64,000 nt of DNA from NCBI GenBank assembly GCA_030692765.1, contig JAUYUB010000016.1, positions 1-64,000 on the forward strand. Reading direction: 5' to 3'. This stretch comes from Sulfuricurvum sp. (GTDB lineage Bacteria; Campylobacterota; Campylobacteria; Campylobacterales; Sulfurimonadaceae). Below the pieces are notes generated by a model. The model made no database searches, was not told where the DNA came from, and saw only the letters and a list, made by a program, of their open reading frames with translations. Below, piece by piece: positions 35,911 to 46,497 of this stretch; within the stretch, counting starts at the first letter, position 1, and each line of letters starts with the position of its first letter. The position numbers were made by a program, and so were the translations under genes.

Positions 35911-37247
35911 TTACCCTAAAAGAAGCGTTAAAGCTCTCCAAAGAGGAAATTGTCGCCCTCAAGGATGAACTGAAAGTCAAGATTGCCGCGTATCCTGAAC
36001 TTAACGGCTACATTGATGTAGAGAATGTCGGTGAGGGGATTCCCATCGCGATTAAAGACAATATCCAAGTGCAGGGTTGGTCGGTAACATCAGGATCGAA
36101 TATTCTAAAAGGATACATCGCTCCGTACAATGCAACCGTCATCGAAAAACTGATGGCAAACGGGTTGAGTCCGTTTGGCCGAACGAATATGGATGAATTT
36201 GCAATGGGTTCAACGACAGAGAGCAGCTGTTATGGTAAAACACTCAACCCTCGTAACCATAATTGTGTCCCAGGCGGAAGTTCAGGCGGATCAGCTGCAG
36301 TAGTTGCAGCAGGCTTGGCGATTGCGGCATTGGGCAGTGATACGGGCGGATCGATCCGTCAGCCTGCTGCATTTTGTGGAATTGTGGGAATGAAACCTAC
36401 CTATGGACGTGTAAGCCGTTACGGTTTGGGTGCGTATGCAAGTTCACTCGATCAAATCGGACCTATGACCCAAAATGTGGAAGACGCCGCGATTTTATAC
36501 GATATGATCCAAGGGCATGATCCTAGAGATTCGACAAGTAGCGATCGAAATGAGGGCATGGTCAGCGATAAACTAAATGCTGATGTTAAACTCAAAATCG
36601 CTATTGTCCCAGAGTATATTAAAGACGCATCGGCCGATGTGCGCAAAGCATATACTAAAGCCGTCGAAGCATTGAAAAATGCAGGACATACGATCGTTGA
36701 AAAAACAATGATGGACCCTAAATACGACATATCAGCCTATTATGTCACGGCAACAGCGGAAGCTACGACGAATCTTGCGCGTTATGACGGTATTCGTTAC
36801 GGTAATCGTGTCGAGGGTGAAAATCTCAAAGATACGTTTTTGCAAACACGCTCTCAAGGTTTTGGTCCAGAAGTTCAACGACGTATTATGCTAGGGAACT
36901 TTGTTCTCTCTTCGGGATATTATGATGCGTACTATGTCAAGGCGCAAAAAGTACGCTCATTGATCCAAGAAGAGTATAATAAGATCTTTGAAGAAGTGGA
37001 TCTTATTTTGACTCCGGTTGCTCCAGCAACGGCGTACGAATTTGGTGCTTTAAATGATCCTCTTGAGATGTATCTGAGTGATATCTATACGATTTCAGTC
37101 AATCTTGCAGGTCTTCCGGCGATCTCACTACCTGTCGATACGGCAGAAAACGGTATGCCTGTAGGGCTTCAGCTTATCGGTGCTGCGTATGCAGAACAAA
37201 CTTTATTTGACGGGGCTATGAGTCTCGAAAAACACCTGAAAGGATAA
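35907..37247 (+). CDS. gatA: Glu-tRNA(Gln)/Asp-tRNA(Asn) amidotransferase subunit A
   Basis: 446 residues. Amidase-signature catalytic set: Lys in IAIKDNI, Ser in [12 protein letters not shown], and Ser in [14 protein letters not shown]. Supplies ammonia from glutamine to mischarged tRNA, required where GlnRS or AsnRS is missing. Start is TTG at 35907, coupled to the small membrane protein. gatB and gatC are elsewhere. Confidence 0.95.
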   Translation: MITLKEALKLSKEEIVALKDELKVKIAAYPELNGYIDVENVGEGIPIAIKDNIQVQGWSVTSGSNILKGYIAPYNATVIEKLMANGLSPFGRTNMDEFAMGSTTESSCYGKTLNPRNHNCVPGGSSGGSAAVVAAGLAIAALGSDTGGSIRQPAAFCGIVGMKPTYGRVSRYGLGAYASSLDQIGPMTQNVEDAAILYDMIQGHDPRDSTSSDRNEGMVSDKLNADVKLKIAIVPEYIKDASADVRKAYTKAVEALKNAGHTIVEKTMMDPKYDISAYYVTATAEATTNLARYDGIRYGNRVEGENLKDTFLQTRSQGFGPEVQRRIMLGNFVLSSGYYDAYYVKAQKVRSLIQEEYNKIFEEVDLILTPVAPATAYEFGALNDPLEMYLSDIYTISVNLAGLPAISLPVDTAENGMPVGLQLIGAAYAEQTLFDGAMSLEKHLKG

Positions 37248-38696
<1,449 letters not shown>

Positions 38697-38710
38697 ATAA
38701 AAGGGTAAAT

Positions 38711-39976
38711 ATGCAATTGCAAACAGAAGCACTTCACGCCGGTTATGAAAAAGACTCTCAACGAACGATGGCAGTACCCATTTATCAAACAACTGCGTAT
38801 GAATTTCGTGATGTTGAACATGCAGCTAATTTGTTTGCACTCAAAGAGCTGGGCAATATTTATACACGTTTGAATAATCCGACAACGGATGTTTTCGAAA
38901 AGCGTTTTGCTACTTTGGAAGGTGGTGTGGCAGCATTGGCTACTTCTAGTGGTATGGCGGCTATTTTTTACGCCATTGCCAATGCAGCAGAAGCGGGGGA
39001 TAATATTTTGTGTGCTCGCCAAATGTACGGCGGATCGTTGACACAAGCTTCGTATACACTCAAGCGTTTTGGAATCGAAGCACGTTATTTTGATGTCCAA
39101 AATCCTAGCGAAATCGAAACCTTGGTAGACGCGAAAACAAAAGTAATCTTTTTCGAGAGTTTGACCAATCCGAGTATCGATGTTGCCGATACAGTTGCGA
39201 TAACTGCTATTGCAAAAAAACACGGTGTTCTGACGATCGTTGATAATACGGTTGCAACTCCTGTATTGTGCCGACCGTTTGAGCATGGTGTTGACATTGT
39301 GGTACACAGTGCGAGTAAATATACGACAGGGCAGGGGCTTGCGATTGGCGGTATTTTGGTTGAGCGTCATGATCTGGTCGATTTTATTCGAGGCAATGCA
39401 CGTTATCCACAGTTTAACGAAGGCGATGAGAGCTATCACGGATTGGTCTATGTCGATGTGCCTCTTCCGTTGTATACACTGCGTGCGCGCTTGTCACTTT
39501 TACGTGATTTGGGTGCGGTGGTTTCTCCGTTTAACTCATGGCTCTTTATCCAAGGGATTGAAACCTTGTCGTTACGTATGCGTGAACATTCCCGCAATGC
39601 GCAAGCGGTAGCAGAATTTTTAGAAGCGCATCCAAAAGTGAAAAAAGTAAACTATCCGGGATTGAAAAGCAATAGCAATTATGCGAATGCACAAAAGTAT
39701 TTTCAAGATGGAATGTCCAGCGGATTGTTGAGTTTTGTAGTAGAGGATTTGGAGAGCGCAAAACGTATGGTTGATGCTACCAACCTCTTTTCATTGGTGG
39801 TTAATATCGGAGATTCAAAATCAATCATCACCCATCCGGCTTCTACAACACACCAGCAGCTAAGCTCAGAAGAATTGATTGCCTGTGGTGTTCTGCCGGG
39901 TCTTATTCGTCTGAGTATCGGTTTGGAGTCATCGGTTGATTTGATCAATGATTTAAAACAGGCATTGGACGCGTAA
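38711..39976 (+). CDS. metY: O-acetylhomoserine sulfhydrylase
   Basis: 421 residues of the Cys/Met PLP family. The PLP lysine is in HSASKYTTGQG, with LEGGVAALATSSGMAA and MYGGS upstream. Makes homocysteine directly from O-acetylhomoserine and sulfide, a natural route for a sulfur organism. Immediately followed by metX, which makes its substrate. Confidence 0.95.
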   Translation: MQLQTEALHAGYEKDSQRTMAVPIYQTTAYEFRDVEHAANLFALKELGNIYTRLNNPTTDVFEKRFATLEGGVAALATSSGMAAIFYAIANAAEAGDNILCARQMYGGSLTQASYTLKRFGIEARYFDVQNPSEIETLVDAKTKVIFFESLTNPSIDVADTVAITAIAKKHGVLTIVDNTVATPVLCRPFEHGVDIVVHSASKYTTGQGLAIGGILVERHDLVDFIRGNARYPQFNEGDESYHGLVYVDVPLPLYTLRARLSLLRDLGAVVSPFNSWLFIQGIETLSLRMREHSRNAQAVAEFLEAHPKVKKVNYPGLKSNSNYANAQKYFQDGMSSGLLSFVVEDLESAKRMVDATNLFSLVVNIGDSKSIITHPASTTHQQLSSEELIACGVLPGLIRLSIGLESSVDLINDLKQALDA

Positions 39977-39984
39977 AGAGACCT

Positions 39985-41082
39985 ATGCTCAATCTCCAGA
40001 CGAAAACGGAACATTTTACCAACCCTCTGTATTTGGAAAGCGGACGTATTTTAGAGCCGTACGATATCGTTTACGAAACGTACGGTGAGCTCAACGAGGC
40101 AAAAGACAACGTAATCGTTATTTGCCATGCTCTTACGGGTTCGCACCATGCTGCTGGGACCTATGAGGGAGATAATAAGCATGGCTGGTGGGACAGTTTG
40201 ATAGGTCAGGGAAAAGCAGTGGATACCGACCGTTTTTTCGTGATTTGTACGAATGTAATCGGCAGCTGTTTTGGTTCAACGGGACCTATGTCCCCACGTT
40301 ACCCATATAATGAGCCTTATCGGTATAAATTTCCGGTTGTGACTATTTTGGACATGGTTAAAGCGCAGCGTATCCTTTTTGATCGACTGGGTATTCATGA
40401 AGTTCATGCCATCATCGGAGGCTCGATGGGTGGGATGCAGGCACTTGCGTTTGGTGTCTTTTTCCCTAATTTTGCGAAAAAAATTATTGCTATGGCAACA
40501 ACACACGCGACACAATCTTGGGCAATCGCTTTTAACAAAGTAGCCCAAGAAGCCATCCTCAAAGACCCCGAGTTTAAAAACGGCTATTATGACCCTAAAA
40601 CGATTCAAGAAAATGGTCTTAGCGGCATGGCAATCGGACGCATGGCAGGGCATATAAGTTTCTTGTCACCACAGTCGATGGAACAAAAATTTGGGCGTGA
40701 ATACAAACGAACGGATGGTTTGTTTGAATTGTTCGGAAAATTTCAGGTTGAATCGTATCTGGAGTATAATGGATACAATTTTACAAAATGGTTTGATCCG
40801 TTGTCGTATTTGTATATTACCAAAGCGATCAATATTCATGATCTTTCCCGTGGATTTGATTCATTGGAAGAGGCTTTGGACAAAATAGTGTGTGAGCTTT
40901 ATTTGGTAGGATTTGAAAAAGATTTCCTCTTTTTACCCTCTGAAATGGAGCACATTGCAACTACAATGCGAGCATGCGGAAAAAAGAATGTTGATTATAT
41001 TGAGATACAAAGTGATTATGGGCATGATGCTTTTTTAGTAGAAATTGATAAAATTGATCAGTATGTAAGGGATGCACTATGA
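39985..41082 (+). CDS. metX: Homoserine O-acetyltransferase
   Basis: 365 residues, alpha/beta hydrolase fold. Nucleophile S147 in GGSMGGMQAL, oxyanion segment HALTGSHHAAG, and the C-terminal catalytic histidine in DYGHDAFL. Acetylates homoserine for MetY. Eight bases after metY, and its stop overlaps xseB by four bases. Confidence 0.95.
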   Translation: MLNLQTKTEHFTNPLYLESGRILEPYDIVYETYGELNEAKDNVIVICHALTGSHHAAGTYEGDNKHGWWDSLIGQGKAVDTDRFFVICTNVIGSCFGSTGPMSPRYPYNEPYRYKFPVVTILDMVKAQRILFDRLGIHEVHAIIGGSMGGMQALAFGVFFPNFAKKIIAMATTHATQSWAIAFNKVAQEAILKDPEFKNGYYDPKTIQENGLSGMAIGRMAGHISFLSPQSMEQKFGREYKRTDGLFELFGKFQVESYLEYNGYNFTKWFDPLSYLYITKAINIHDLSRGFDSLEEALDKIVCELYLVGFEKDFLFLPSEMEHIATTMRACGKKNVDYIEIQSDYGHDAFLVEIDKIDQYVRDAL

Positions 41083-41273
41083 GTAAAGAAGAGAGTTTTG
41101 AAGATAAAATAACCAATGCGAAAGCAATTTTAGAGAAATTGATGGACCCTGCATTACCGATGAACGAAAGTGTAAAGGCATACGAAGCAGGAATGAATGA
41201 ACTTAAATCTGCAGAAAAAATGTTAGAACAAGCACAATTGCAAATTCAAATCATTAAAAACCAGGACCAATAA
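41079..41273 (+). CDS. xseB: Exodeoxyribonuclease VII small subunit
   Basis: 64 residues with the XseB pattern FEDKITNAKAILEKLMDPALPMNESVKAYEAGM, recognised by its spaced leucines and PMNESVKAYE. The product is a small helical hairpin that binds XseA. The gene overlaps metX by ATGA and shares one base with the next start. xseA is not in the window. Confidence 0.88.
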   Translation: MSKEESFEDKITNAKAILEKLMDPALPMNESVKAYEAGMNELKSAEKMLEQAQLQIQIIKNQDQ

Positions 41274-42073
41274 TGCGTTGCGCAATTTTACAGCTTCCAT
41301 CTATTGGAATGGGAAGTAAAACCTTAGAAAACTACGCGAGAGCTGCCCATCAAAAAGGGGTTAAATTGATTCTCTTGGGAGAGTATCTTCTCAACCCTTT
41401 TTTCAAAGAACTGACCAATACTCCCATTTCAATGATAGCCGAACAAAGTGTTCATCAAATTGAAACACTTAAGGCACTTGCTGAAAAATACGAGATGACT
41501 TTTGTTGCCCCCATCGTTACGGTTAAGAAAAAAGAGTGCACCAAAATGATCGCGAAAATCAGCGGGCGCAGTGTTACATACTATCCGCAGCAATTTTTGA
41601 TTAACTACCCGCACTGGAATGAAGAAGCATTTTTCGCCAATGCTATTGAACCCGTTAAGGCGCCTATGATGTTTTCCCTTAATGGTTTTAAATTTGCAGT
41701 TATGGGCGGTTTTGAAATTCATTTTGATCCTATGTGGGAAGCAATCAGCGCCAAGGGGATCGATGTAGTATTGTTGCCAAGTGCGTCAACCTTTGATTCT
41801 CATAACCGTTGGCGTGAAGTGATAAAAACGAGAGCTTTTACACATAATTGCTATATCTTACGTGCCAATCGCGTGGGAGAATATCACGATGAGGCGCATG
41901 CGTGGAAGTTTTACGGCGATTCGATGCTTGTAACTCCCGATGGCGATGTTGAGAGTGATCTAGGCAATACTGAAGAGTTATTGATCGTCGATTTGGATCG
42001 TAAAATGCTCACTGAAGCTCGCAAAGGGTGGAAGTTTAAAGAAGCTCTGAAAAAACGGAGGGTACTCGTATGA
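41273..42073 (+). CDS. Nitrilase-fold protein lacking catalytic Cys and Lys
   Basis: 266 residues clearly of the carbon-nitrogen hydrolase fold, with the glutamate E37 in LLGEYLLNP. The position of the catalytic lysine reads YPQQFLI (Q106/Q107), and the nucleophile motif normally C-Y-E-x-x-F reads GGFEIHF, with G146 where Cys is expected (codon GGT, one base from TGT). It should therefore be inactive as an amidase and may be a binding or scaffold protein. Coupled to xseB and to the following ThiF-like gene, and not frameshifted, so it appears to be maintained. Confidence 0.8.
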   Translation: MRCAILQLPSIGMGSKTLENYARAAHQKGVKLILLGEYLLNPFFKELTNTPISMIAEQSVHQIETLKALAEKYEMTFVAPIVTVKKKECTKMIAKISGRSVTYYPQQFLINYPHWNEEAFFANAIEPVKAPMMFSLNGFKFAVMGGFEIHFDPMWEAISAKGIDVVLLPSASTFDSHNRWREVIKTRAFTHNCYILRANRVGEYHDEAHAWKFYGDSMLVTPDGDVESDLGNTEELLIVDLDRKMLTEARKGWKFKEALKKRRVLV

Positions 42074-42747
42074 TGCATTATTTTCATAGACAAGTCCAGT
42101 TATGGGGTGAGGAAACACAACTCCTTTTGCAAACTAAACGTATTGCGATTATCGGAAGTGGCGGATTAGGCTCTTCATTGGCTTTTGCATTGGGAGCATC
42201 CGGGATCGGTGAGATCCATATTGTCGATTTCGATACGGTTAGTCTGCACAACATTCATCGTCAAATCGCTTTTAAGATGGGTGATGAGGACAAGTTTAAA
42301 GCAGACATTACGGCACAGCTCATTCAAGAGCGTTGTCCATATGTCAAAAGCTACGCGCATATATGCAATTTTGAAGAATTTGCACTCAAGGGGATTGAGG
42401 TTGATCTTATTATTGATGCGACAGATAATCTCCCTACGCGCGGAGCCATTAATACCTATGCTAAACAAATAGAAAAACCATGGGTCTACGGCTCAGTAGA
42501 AGCTTTTAACGGGCAAGTCTGTTTTTTTGAGAAATCTTCATTTACGGAACTGTTTAAAATCACGCAAAAAACTCCAGCGGGCATTGCCGCGCCTATCGTC
42601 ATGCACATTGCCTCTCTTCAAGCCAACTTGGCATTACGCTATTTAGCAGGGCTGTCGGTTAAAAAAGATCAGCTTTCATATCTGTTTTTCAATGAAGAGG
42701 GAGAATTGATGACTCAAAAGTTCATGCTCCCCTCATCAAACGAATAA
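42070..42747 (+). CDS. ThiF/MoeB/HesA-like protein without zinc cysteines
   Basis: 225 residues. Nucleotide-binding GSGGLGSSLAFALGASGIG (about 29-47), IVDFDTVSLHNIHRQ and IIDATDNLPTR are typical of E1-like enzymes that adenylate ThiS, MoaD or related ubiquitin-like carriers. The CxxC pairs that hold zinc in ThiF and MoeB are missing: the segment reads SFTELFKITQKTPAGI. No ubiquitin-like carrier gene is adjacent. Two ATG codons at 42070 and 42073 are possible starts. Specific role unknown. Confidence 0.82.
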   Translation: MMHYFHRQVQLWGEETQLLLQTKRIAIIGSGGLGSSLAFALGASGIGEIHIVDFDTVSLHNIHRQIAFKMGDEDKFKADITAQLIQERCPYVKSYAHICNFEEFALKGIEVDLIIDATDNLPTRGAINTYAKQIEKPWVYGSVEAFNGQVCFFEKSSFTELFKITQKTPAGIAAPIVMHIASLQANLALRYLAGLSVKKDQLSYLFFNEEGELMTQKFMLPSSNE

Positions 42748-42748
42748 T

Positions 42749-43318
42749 TTACAGCGTTGAAATATATTTAGCTAGTGATTTGATCTGTTCACCGCTCAAT
42801 GATTTAGCCTGTCCTGTCATAAGGGCTTTCATCTCTTTACCATAGCTTCCTGCTTGGTATCCATGTAAAGCATCTTCAATCTGCGAAGCTGACCAGCCTG
42901 CGATAACCTGTGATTTTCCTAATGCCGGTTTTTCGGCTTTTGCACCATGACATGAAGCACATTTTTCCCGATACAAAGCACTCGCATCTGCTTGTGCAGG
43001 TTTTTCTTTCACTTCTGTTTGTGGCTTCACTTCTTTTAGCACTTTTAGAGTAGAAGGTTTTTTAGGTTCGGTTTTAATCTTTTCAACAGGTTTTTCCACA
43101 GGTTTTGATTCAACGATCGGTGTTGACTCTACTTTAGCTGGGGGAGTTATGGTTGGGGTTATTTCTGGAATAACGGCTTTTGGTTCATCTACAGAAGTTG
43201 TATTGACTTCTGGTGTTATGACATTGGTATTTTCAACGGAAGGGGCATTTTGAGTGGGTATAGTATCATTGCATCCTATGAAAAAAAGAGTACAAAGCAA
43301 GGGAATGAGTGCTTTCAT
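42749..43318 (-). CDS. Lipoprotein c-type cytochrome
   Basis: 189 residues. Lipobox FIGC (C16), then a long Pro/Lys/Glu/Thr/Val-rich linker (about 20-110), then a class I cytochrome c domain with heme motif CASCH at 120-124 and a likely Met ligand M163 or M167 in KEMKALM. A small electron carrier tethered to a membrane through a flexible arm. AGGAGATAAAC precedes the ATG. Convergent with the ThiF-like gene, whose stop is one base away. Partner unknown. Confidence 0.88.
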   Translation of the reverse strand: MKALIPLLCTLFFIGCNDTIPTQNAPSVENTNVITPEVNTTSVDEPKAVIPEITPTITPPAKVESTPIVESKPVEKPVEKIKTEPKKPSTLKVLKEVKPQTEVKEKPAQADASALYREKCASCHGAKAEKPALGKSQVIAGWSASQIEDALHGYQAGSYGKEMKALMTGQAKSLSGEQIKSLAKYISTL

Positions 43319-43417
43319 GTTTATCTCCTAGTTATTTAGGATGATTGTACACTATGTATTTTGTATTTTAGATTATTTTATTTGATTTGGAATAAAAAAA
43401 GAGGGAAAAGTGACTCA

Positions 43418-43437
43418 TTTTGCACCGAAGTGCAAAA
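43418..43437 (-). terminator. UUCG-capped hairpin after the Ala-rich lipoprotein gene
   Basis: TTTTGCAC and GTGCAAAA form a perfect 8-base stem. On the minus strand the loop is TTCG, the extra-stable tetraloop. It lies 18 bases downstream of the lipoprotein stop and is followed on that strand by T-rich sequence ending in a run of seven T (43403-43397). Probably an intrinsic terminator or 3' stabiliser. Confidence 0.65.
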
Positions 43438-43454
43438 CTTATCGCTAGAGCTAA

Positions 43455-43676
43455 TTACTTAGCAGCTTCTACAGGTGCAGCAGCTTCAGCAGCAGCTTCA
43501 GGTGCAGCAGCATCAGCAGGTGCAGCAGCATCAACAGCAGCAGCATCAGCAGGCATAGCTTCAGCAGCAGGTGCTACTTCCTCAGTTGCAGCAGGTGCTG
43601 CCTCAGTAGTAGCTTCTTCTTTACTACATCCAATAAACATTGCAGCTAAAAGCATAGCAAGGGCGATTTTCATCAT
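43455..43676 (-). CDS. Small Ala-rich lipoprotein
   Basis: 73 residues. Signal and lipobox FIGC (C17), followed by about 55 residues made almost only of Ala, Glu, Asp, Pro and Thr, in imperfect repeats such as AAPADAAAPEAAAEAA. It is acidic and without aromatic residues after the lipobox, so it is likely unfolded and extended. The DNA is correspondingly repetitive (GCAGCA/GCTGC). AGGAGT is 5 bases before the ATG. It has its own strong promoter and hairpin terminator, suggesting an abundant outer-membrane lipoprotein. I do not recognise a family; a spacer or Lpp-like structural role is inference. Confidence 0.75.
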   Translation of the reverse strand: MMKIALAMLLAAMFIGCSKEEATTEAAPAATEEVAPAAEAMPADAAAVDAAAPADAAAPEAAAEAAAPVEAAK

Positions 43677-43704
43677 GTGTGACTCCTATTTAAAATATGC
43701 TGGA

Positions 43705-43733
43705 AGTATACACTCACCATGAATCTTTGTCAA
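43705..43733 (-). promoter_or_regulatory. Strong sigma-70 promoter of the Ala-rich lipoprotein
   Basis: On the minus strand TTGACA (43733-43728) and TATACT (43710-43705) with a 17-base spacer, 29 bases before the ATG. The upstream side is very A/T-rich (43734-43800), like an UP element. Confidence 0.8.
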
Positions 43734-43912
43734 GAGTTTTTTTTTATTTTTCATAATTTTTCTACTAAATCCCTATTTTATGGGCTTTTTAAATGTAATT
43801 ATTTTTTTTTAATGTGTAAAAAATGTCATTTTTGAGCTATTTTTAGGAAATGTTTTAGGAAATTTAGGCAGTTTATTTGAATTGTTTACTTACTGTTGTC
43901 TTTTTTCAGTCC

Positions 43913-45502
43913 CTATTTTGAATCATTATTATTTTCTATAAGGCTATAGACTTTATTACGCCCATCTGATTTTGCATGATAAAGTGCATCGTCAGCATCT
44001 TTAAGTAGTTTTAAAATTTGATCTTTATTACCTACTAATGCACTTGAAAGACCAATACTAACGGTTATGTTTGTAGATGTAGGTGAAGTCTTATGTGGGA
44101 TTTTATAATTTTCTATCTCTTTACATATACTCTGGGCAATAGCTTTTGCTGCTTGAAATGATGTGTCCGGGAATATTACAATAAACTCTTCTCCTCCATA
44201 ACGTGCGACAAAATCCGATAGTCGACTGGCATTATGTACAATTGCTCGCGCGATTTTTTTGATGATCTCATCACCTTGTACATGTCCGTACGTATCATTG
44301 TAGAGTTTGAAATGATCAATATCTATCATTATGATAGAAATGTTTTTTTCCTCACGTTGGACCAATGCACCCAGTGTTGTTATGAATTGATCCAAAGAAC
44401 GTCTGTTCTGTAATAATGTAAGTGGATCGGTGAGTGAAAGATCTTCAAGAGCTTTGTTTTGATTGATGACATGTTGTATCAATGAATTAAAATGCTTAGT
44501 TAGATCTGAAAACTCATCGTTCGTCTTTGAAAATTGATGGATTGGTCTGAACTTCTTGTTACGGAGGATCCAGCTCATTTGATTTTGGAGTGTATGAATT
44601 GGTTTTAAGATAACAAAGTTCATAAATAAAAGTGCACCTAACACAAACATAATGCCCGCTATGATGCCGAGAAGGAGAAAATTTTTGACATTTTCTTGGG
44701 CTTTTTGAAAAAGATTCCGGTGGGTGTTCAGTGTGATCAAGATATTTGATGTGTTACTGAAATCCGATAATAGTGCATAGGTAGTAAGCAGATTTTCTGT
44801 TTGTTGAGTTATAACAGTCTTTGCTTTATTTTTAAGCTGATGTTGTATGGTAGATGGAGCTGATTTAAACGAGGAGAGAGTGAAATGAGTTCCGGTATCT
44901 TCATGAATCTTTTTCCATATCTTTTTATCTAAAACCCGTCCAAACATTATGTATCCATTTGGTGCTCCAGAAGGGTCTGATGCATATATGGGATTGATGC
45001 TTATCATCAATACCTTATTTCCTATTAATGAATAACCGTAATGGCCTTGCTGCTCATAGGGGACGTTGTTATCTATTTTAATCAAGGGAGCAGAAAGTGT
45101 GTACATAGACTTCATGAACTTTGGTATTAATAATGCAGAATCAGCATCTGTATTGCGTGAGTAGGTCATCATTTTTCCATTTGGATAATAGATGGCTATT
45201 AGGGCAAAATTAGATGCTTCCAGAGCATGAGCAGTTAAATAAGTCTTAGCAAACTCTTTGTCATTGGTCTGAAGGTAACTTGCCATTTCATCCCAGATTG
45301 ACCATCCCGTTCCAAATTGTTGAAATTGTTGTGCATCATTTTTTAAATTTAGGGTAATTTGTTTGAGTGACTGTTGTGCCATGTTTATTTCTAAGTTAGC
45401 GTACGTTGGATAGATATAATAATAGACAAACGAGGTTATAGCCAACGTGAAGAGAAACGCTTGAAAGGCTAGAAATAATATAAGTTTTTTTGATAAATTC
45501 AT
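43913..45502 (-). CDS. Diguanylate cyclase with CHASE4-like sensor
   Basis: 529 residues. N-terminal membrane helix (about 7-29), periplasmic domain with the CHASE4-type segment GTGWSIWDEMASYL near 64, second membrane helix (about 265-290), HAMP-like region, and a C-terminal GGDEF domain whose active site is YGGEEF near 434. The RxxD inhibitory site is present (RLSD). Expected to make c-di-GMP in response to a periplasmic signal. The 235-base stretch upstream toward 43677 is AT-rich non-coding sequence at its 3' side. Confidence 0.92.
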   Translation of the reverse strand: MNLSKKLILFLAFQAFLFTLAITSFVYYYIYPTYANLEINMAQQSLKQITLNLKNDAQQFQQFGTGWSIWDEMASYLQTNDKEFAKTYLTAHALEASNFALIAIYYPNGKMMTYSRNTDADSALLIPKFMKSMYTLSAPLIKIDNNVPYEQQGHYGYSLIGNKVLMISINPIYASDPSGAPNGYIMFGRVLDKKIWKKIHEDTGTHFTLSSFKSAPSTIQHQLKNKAKTVITQQTENLLTTYALLSDFSNTSNILITLNTHRNLFQKAQENVKNFLLLGIIAGIMFVLGALLFMNFVILKPIHTLQNQMSWILRNKKFRPIHQFSKTNDEFSDLTKHFNSLIQHVINQNKALEDLSLTDPLTLLQNRRSLDQFITTLGALVQREEKNISIIMIDIDHFKLYNDTYGHVQGDEIIKKIARAIVHNASRLSDFVARYGGEEFIVIFPDTSFQAAKAIAQSICKEIENYKIPHKTSPTSTNITVSIGLSSALVGNKDQILKLLKDADDALYHAKSDGRNKVYSLIENNNDSK

Positions 45503-45609
45503 TTTCTCTCTTACTATATTGGATTATAGATATTACTTTCTAAGTATAGAATTATTTTACTTGAATATTTTCAAAACATTCTCATTATCTCTTTAGATGA
45601 AGTTGTTTA

Positions 45610-45639
45610 TTGAGTTTAAATCGATAATTGGTATATAAT
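45610..45639 (+). promoter_or_regulatory. Candidate promoter of the polysaccharide deacetylase gene
   Basis: TTGAGT at 45610-45615 and TATAAT at 45634-45639, spacer 18, 36 bases before the GTG start. Lies in the gap between divergent cyclase and deacetylase genes. Confidence 0.55.
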
Positions 45640-45675
45640 CGCGCTAAATATTTTATAAGAATCGAGTACTGATCT

Positions 45676-46449
45676 GTGGCGTTAAAATCTCCGTTTTCCT
45701 TATTAGCATTGTTGGCAACCTTATGGCTGTCTGTTCCTGCGTTTGCAGTTCAAAGTATCCCTGTATTGTGCTATCACCGTTGCGGTGCTGAAGTCAAAGA
45801 TTCGATGACCATTAAAACACAGGCGTTTGCCGCTCAGCTAGAATGGCTCATCAAAAACGGTTATACGGTTATCACGCTGGACACCGCGGCACGTTATCTC
45901 AATGGTCAGATCAAATCGATTCCTGCCAAATCGATTGTCGTTACCGCGGATGATGGTCACAAAAGTGTCTACAGTGATATGGCCCCTATTATCAAAAAGT
46001 ACAAAGTTCCTGTGACCCTGTTTATCTATCCAAGTGCGATCTCCAATGCCAAATACGCAATGACGTGGGATCAGTTGCGGGAGCTGGAAGCCACGAAACT
46101 GTTTCATGTAGAGTCTCATACCTATTGGCACCCGAATTTCAAGCGCGAGAAGAAGATGCTTTCAAAAGAAGAATATGAAAAATCGGTGCACGCGCAATTG
46201 TATAAATCCAAAGCGACGTTAGAGAAAAAAATGGGGCATGGGATCAAGTATCTCGCATGGCCGTTTGGTATCTATGATGAGGATCTTTTAAAAAGAGCAA
46301 AAGAAGCGGGATATGAGATGGCGTTTTCAATCGATCATCACCATGCAAAGTCCACGGAGCCGTTGATGGCAAAATCACGTTACATGATTATCGACGGCTA
46401 TAATCTGAAACGATTTGAATCGATCAGCAGCGGGAAAGAAGATAAGTAA
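45676..46449 (+). CDS. Exported polysaccharide deacetylase
   Basis: 257 residues. GTG start, signal peptide (LLALLATLWLSVPAFA), then a NodB-type domain. The first motif is TADDG instead of TFDDG, the zinc-binding H-x3-H motif is in ESHTYWHPNF, and LAWPFGIYDE follows. Predicted to remove acetyl groups from a cell-surface glycan such as poly-N-acetylglucosamine or peptidoglycan. The neighbouring c-di-GMP cyclase would fit a biofilm role, but that is inference. Confidence 0.85.
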   Translation: MALKSPFSLLALLATLWLSVPAFAVQSIPVLCYHRCGAEVKDSMTIKTQAFAAQLEWLIKNGYTVITLDTAARYLNGQIKSIPAKSIVVTADDGHKSVYSDMAPIIKKYKVPVTLFIYPSAISNAKYAMTWDQLRELEATKLFHVESHTYWHPNFKREKKMLSKEEYEKSVHAQLYKSKATLEKKMGHGIKYLAWPFGIYDEDLLKRAKEAGYEMAFSIDHHHAKSTEPLMAKSRYMIIDGYNLKRFESISSGKEDK

Positions 46450-46457
46450 AAAATCGT

Positions 46458-46485
46458 TATAATATGAGACTATTTATCTCATATT
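46458..46485 (+). promoter_or_regulatory. -10 box overlapped by a perfect inverted repeat before dapC
   Basis: TATAAT at 46458-46463 overlaps AATATGAGA (46461-46469), which pairs perfectly with TCTCATATT (46477-46485) across a 7-base loop, in the 48-base gap before the aminotransferase. No T-run follows, so an operator or 5' leader hairpin is more likely than a terminator. Confidence 0.45.
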
Positions 46486-46497
46486 AAAGACCGTCCT

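Noticed and set aside
43455-43600. GCA/GCT repeats as a CRISPR-like or satellite array
   Set aside because: They encode the Ala-rich tail of a lipoprotein in one intact frame; units are irregular and there are no spacers.
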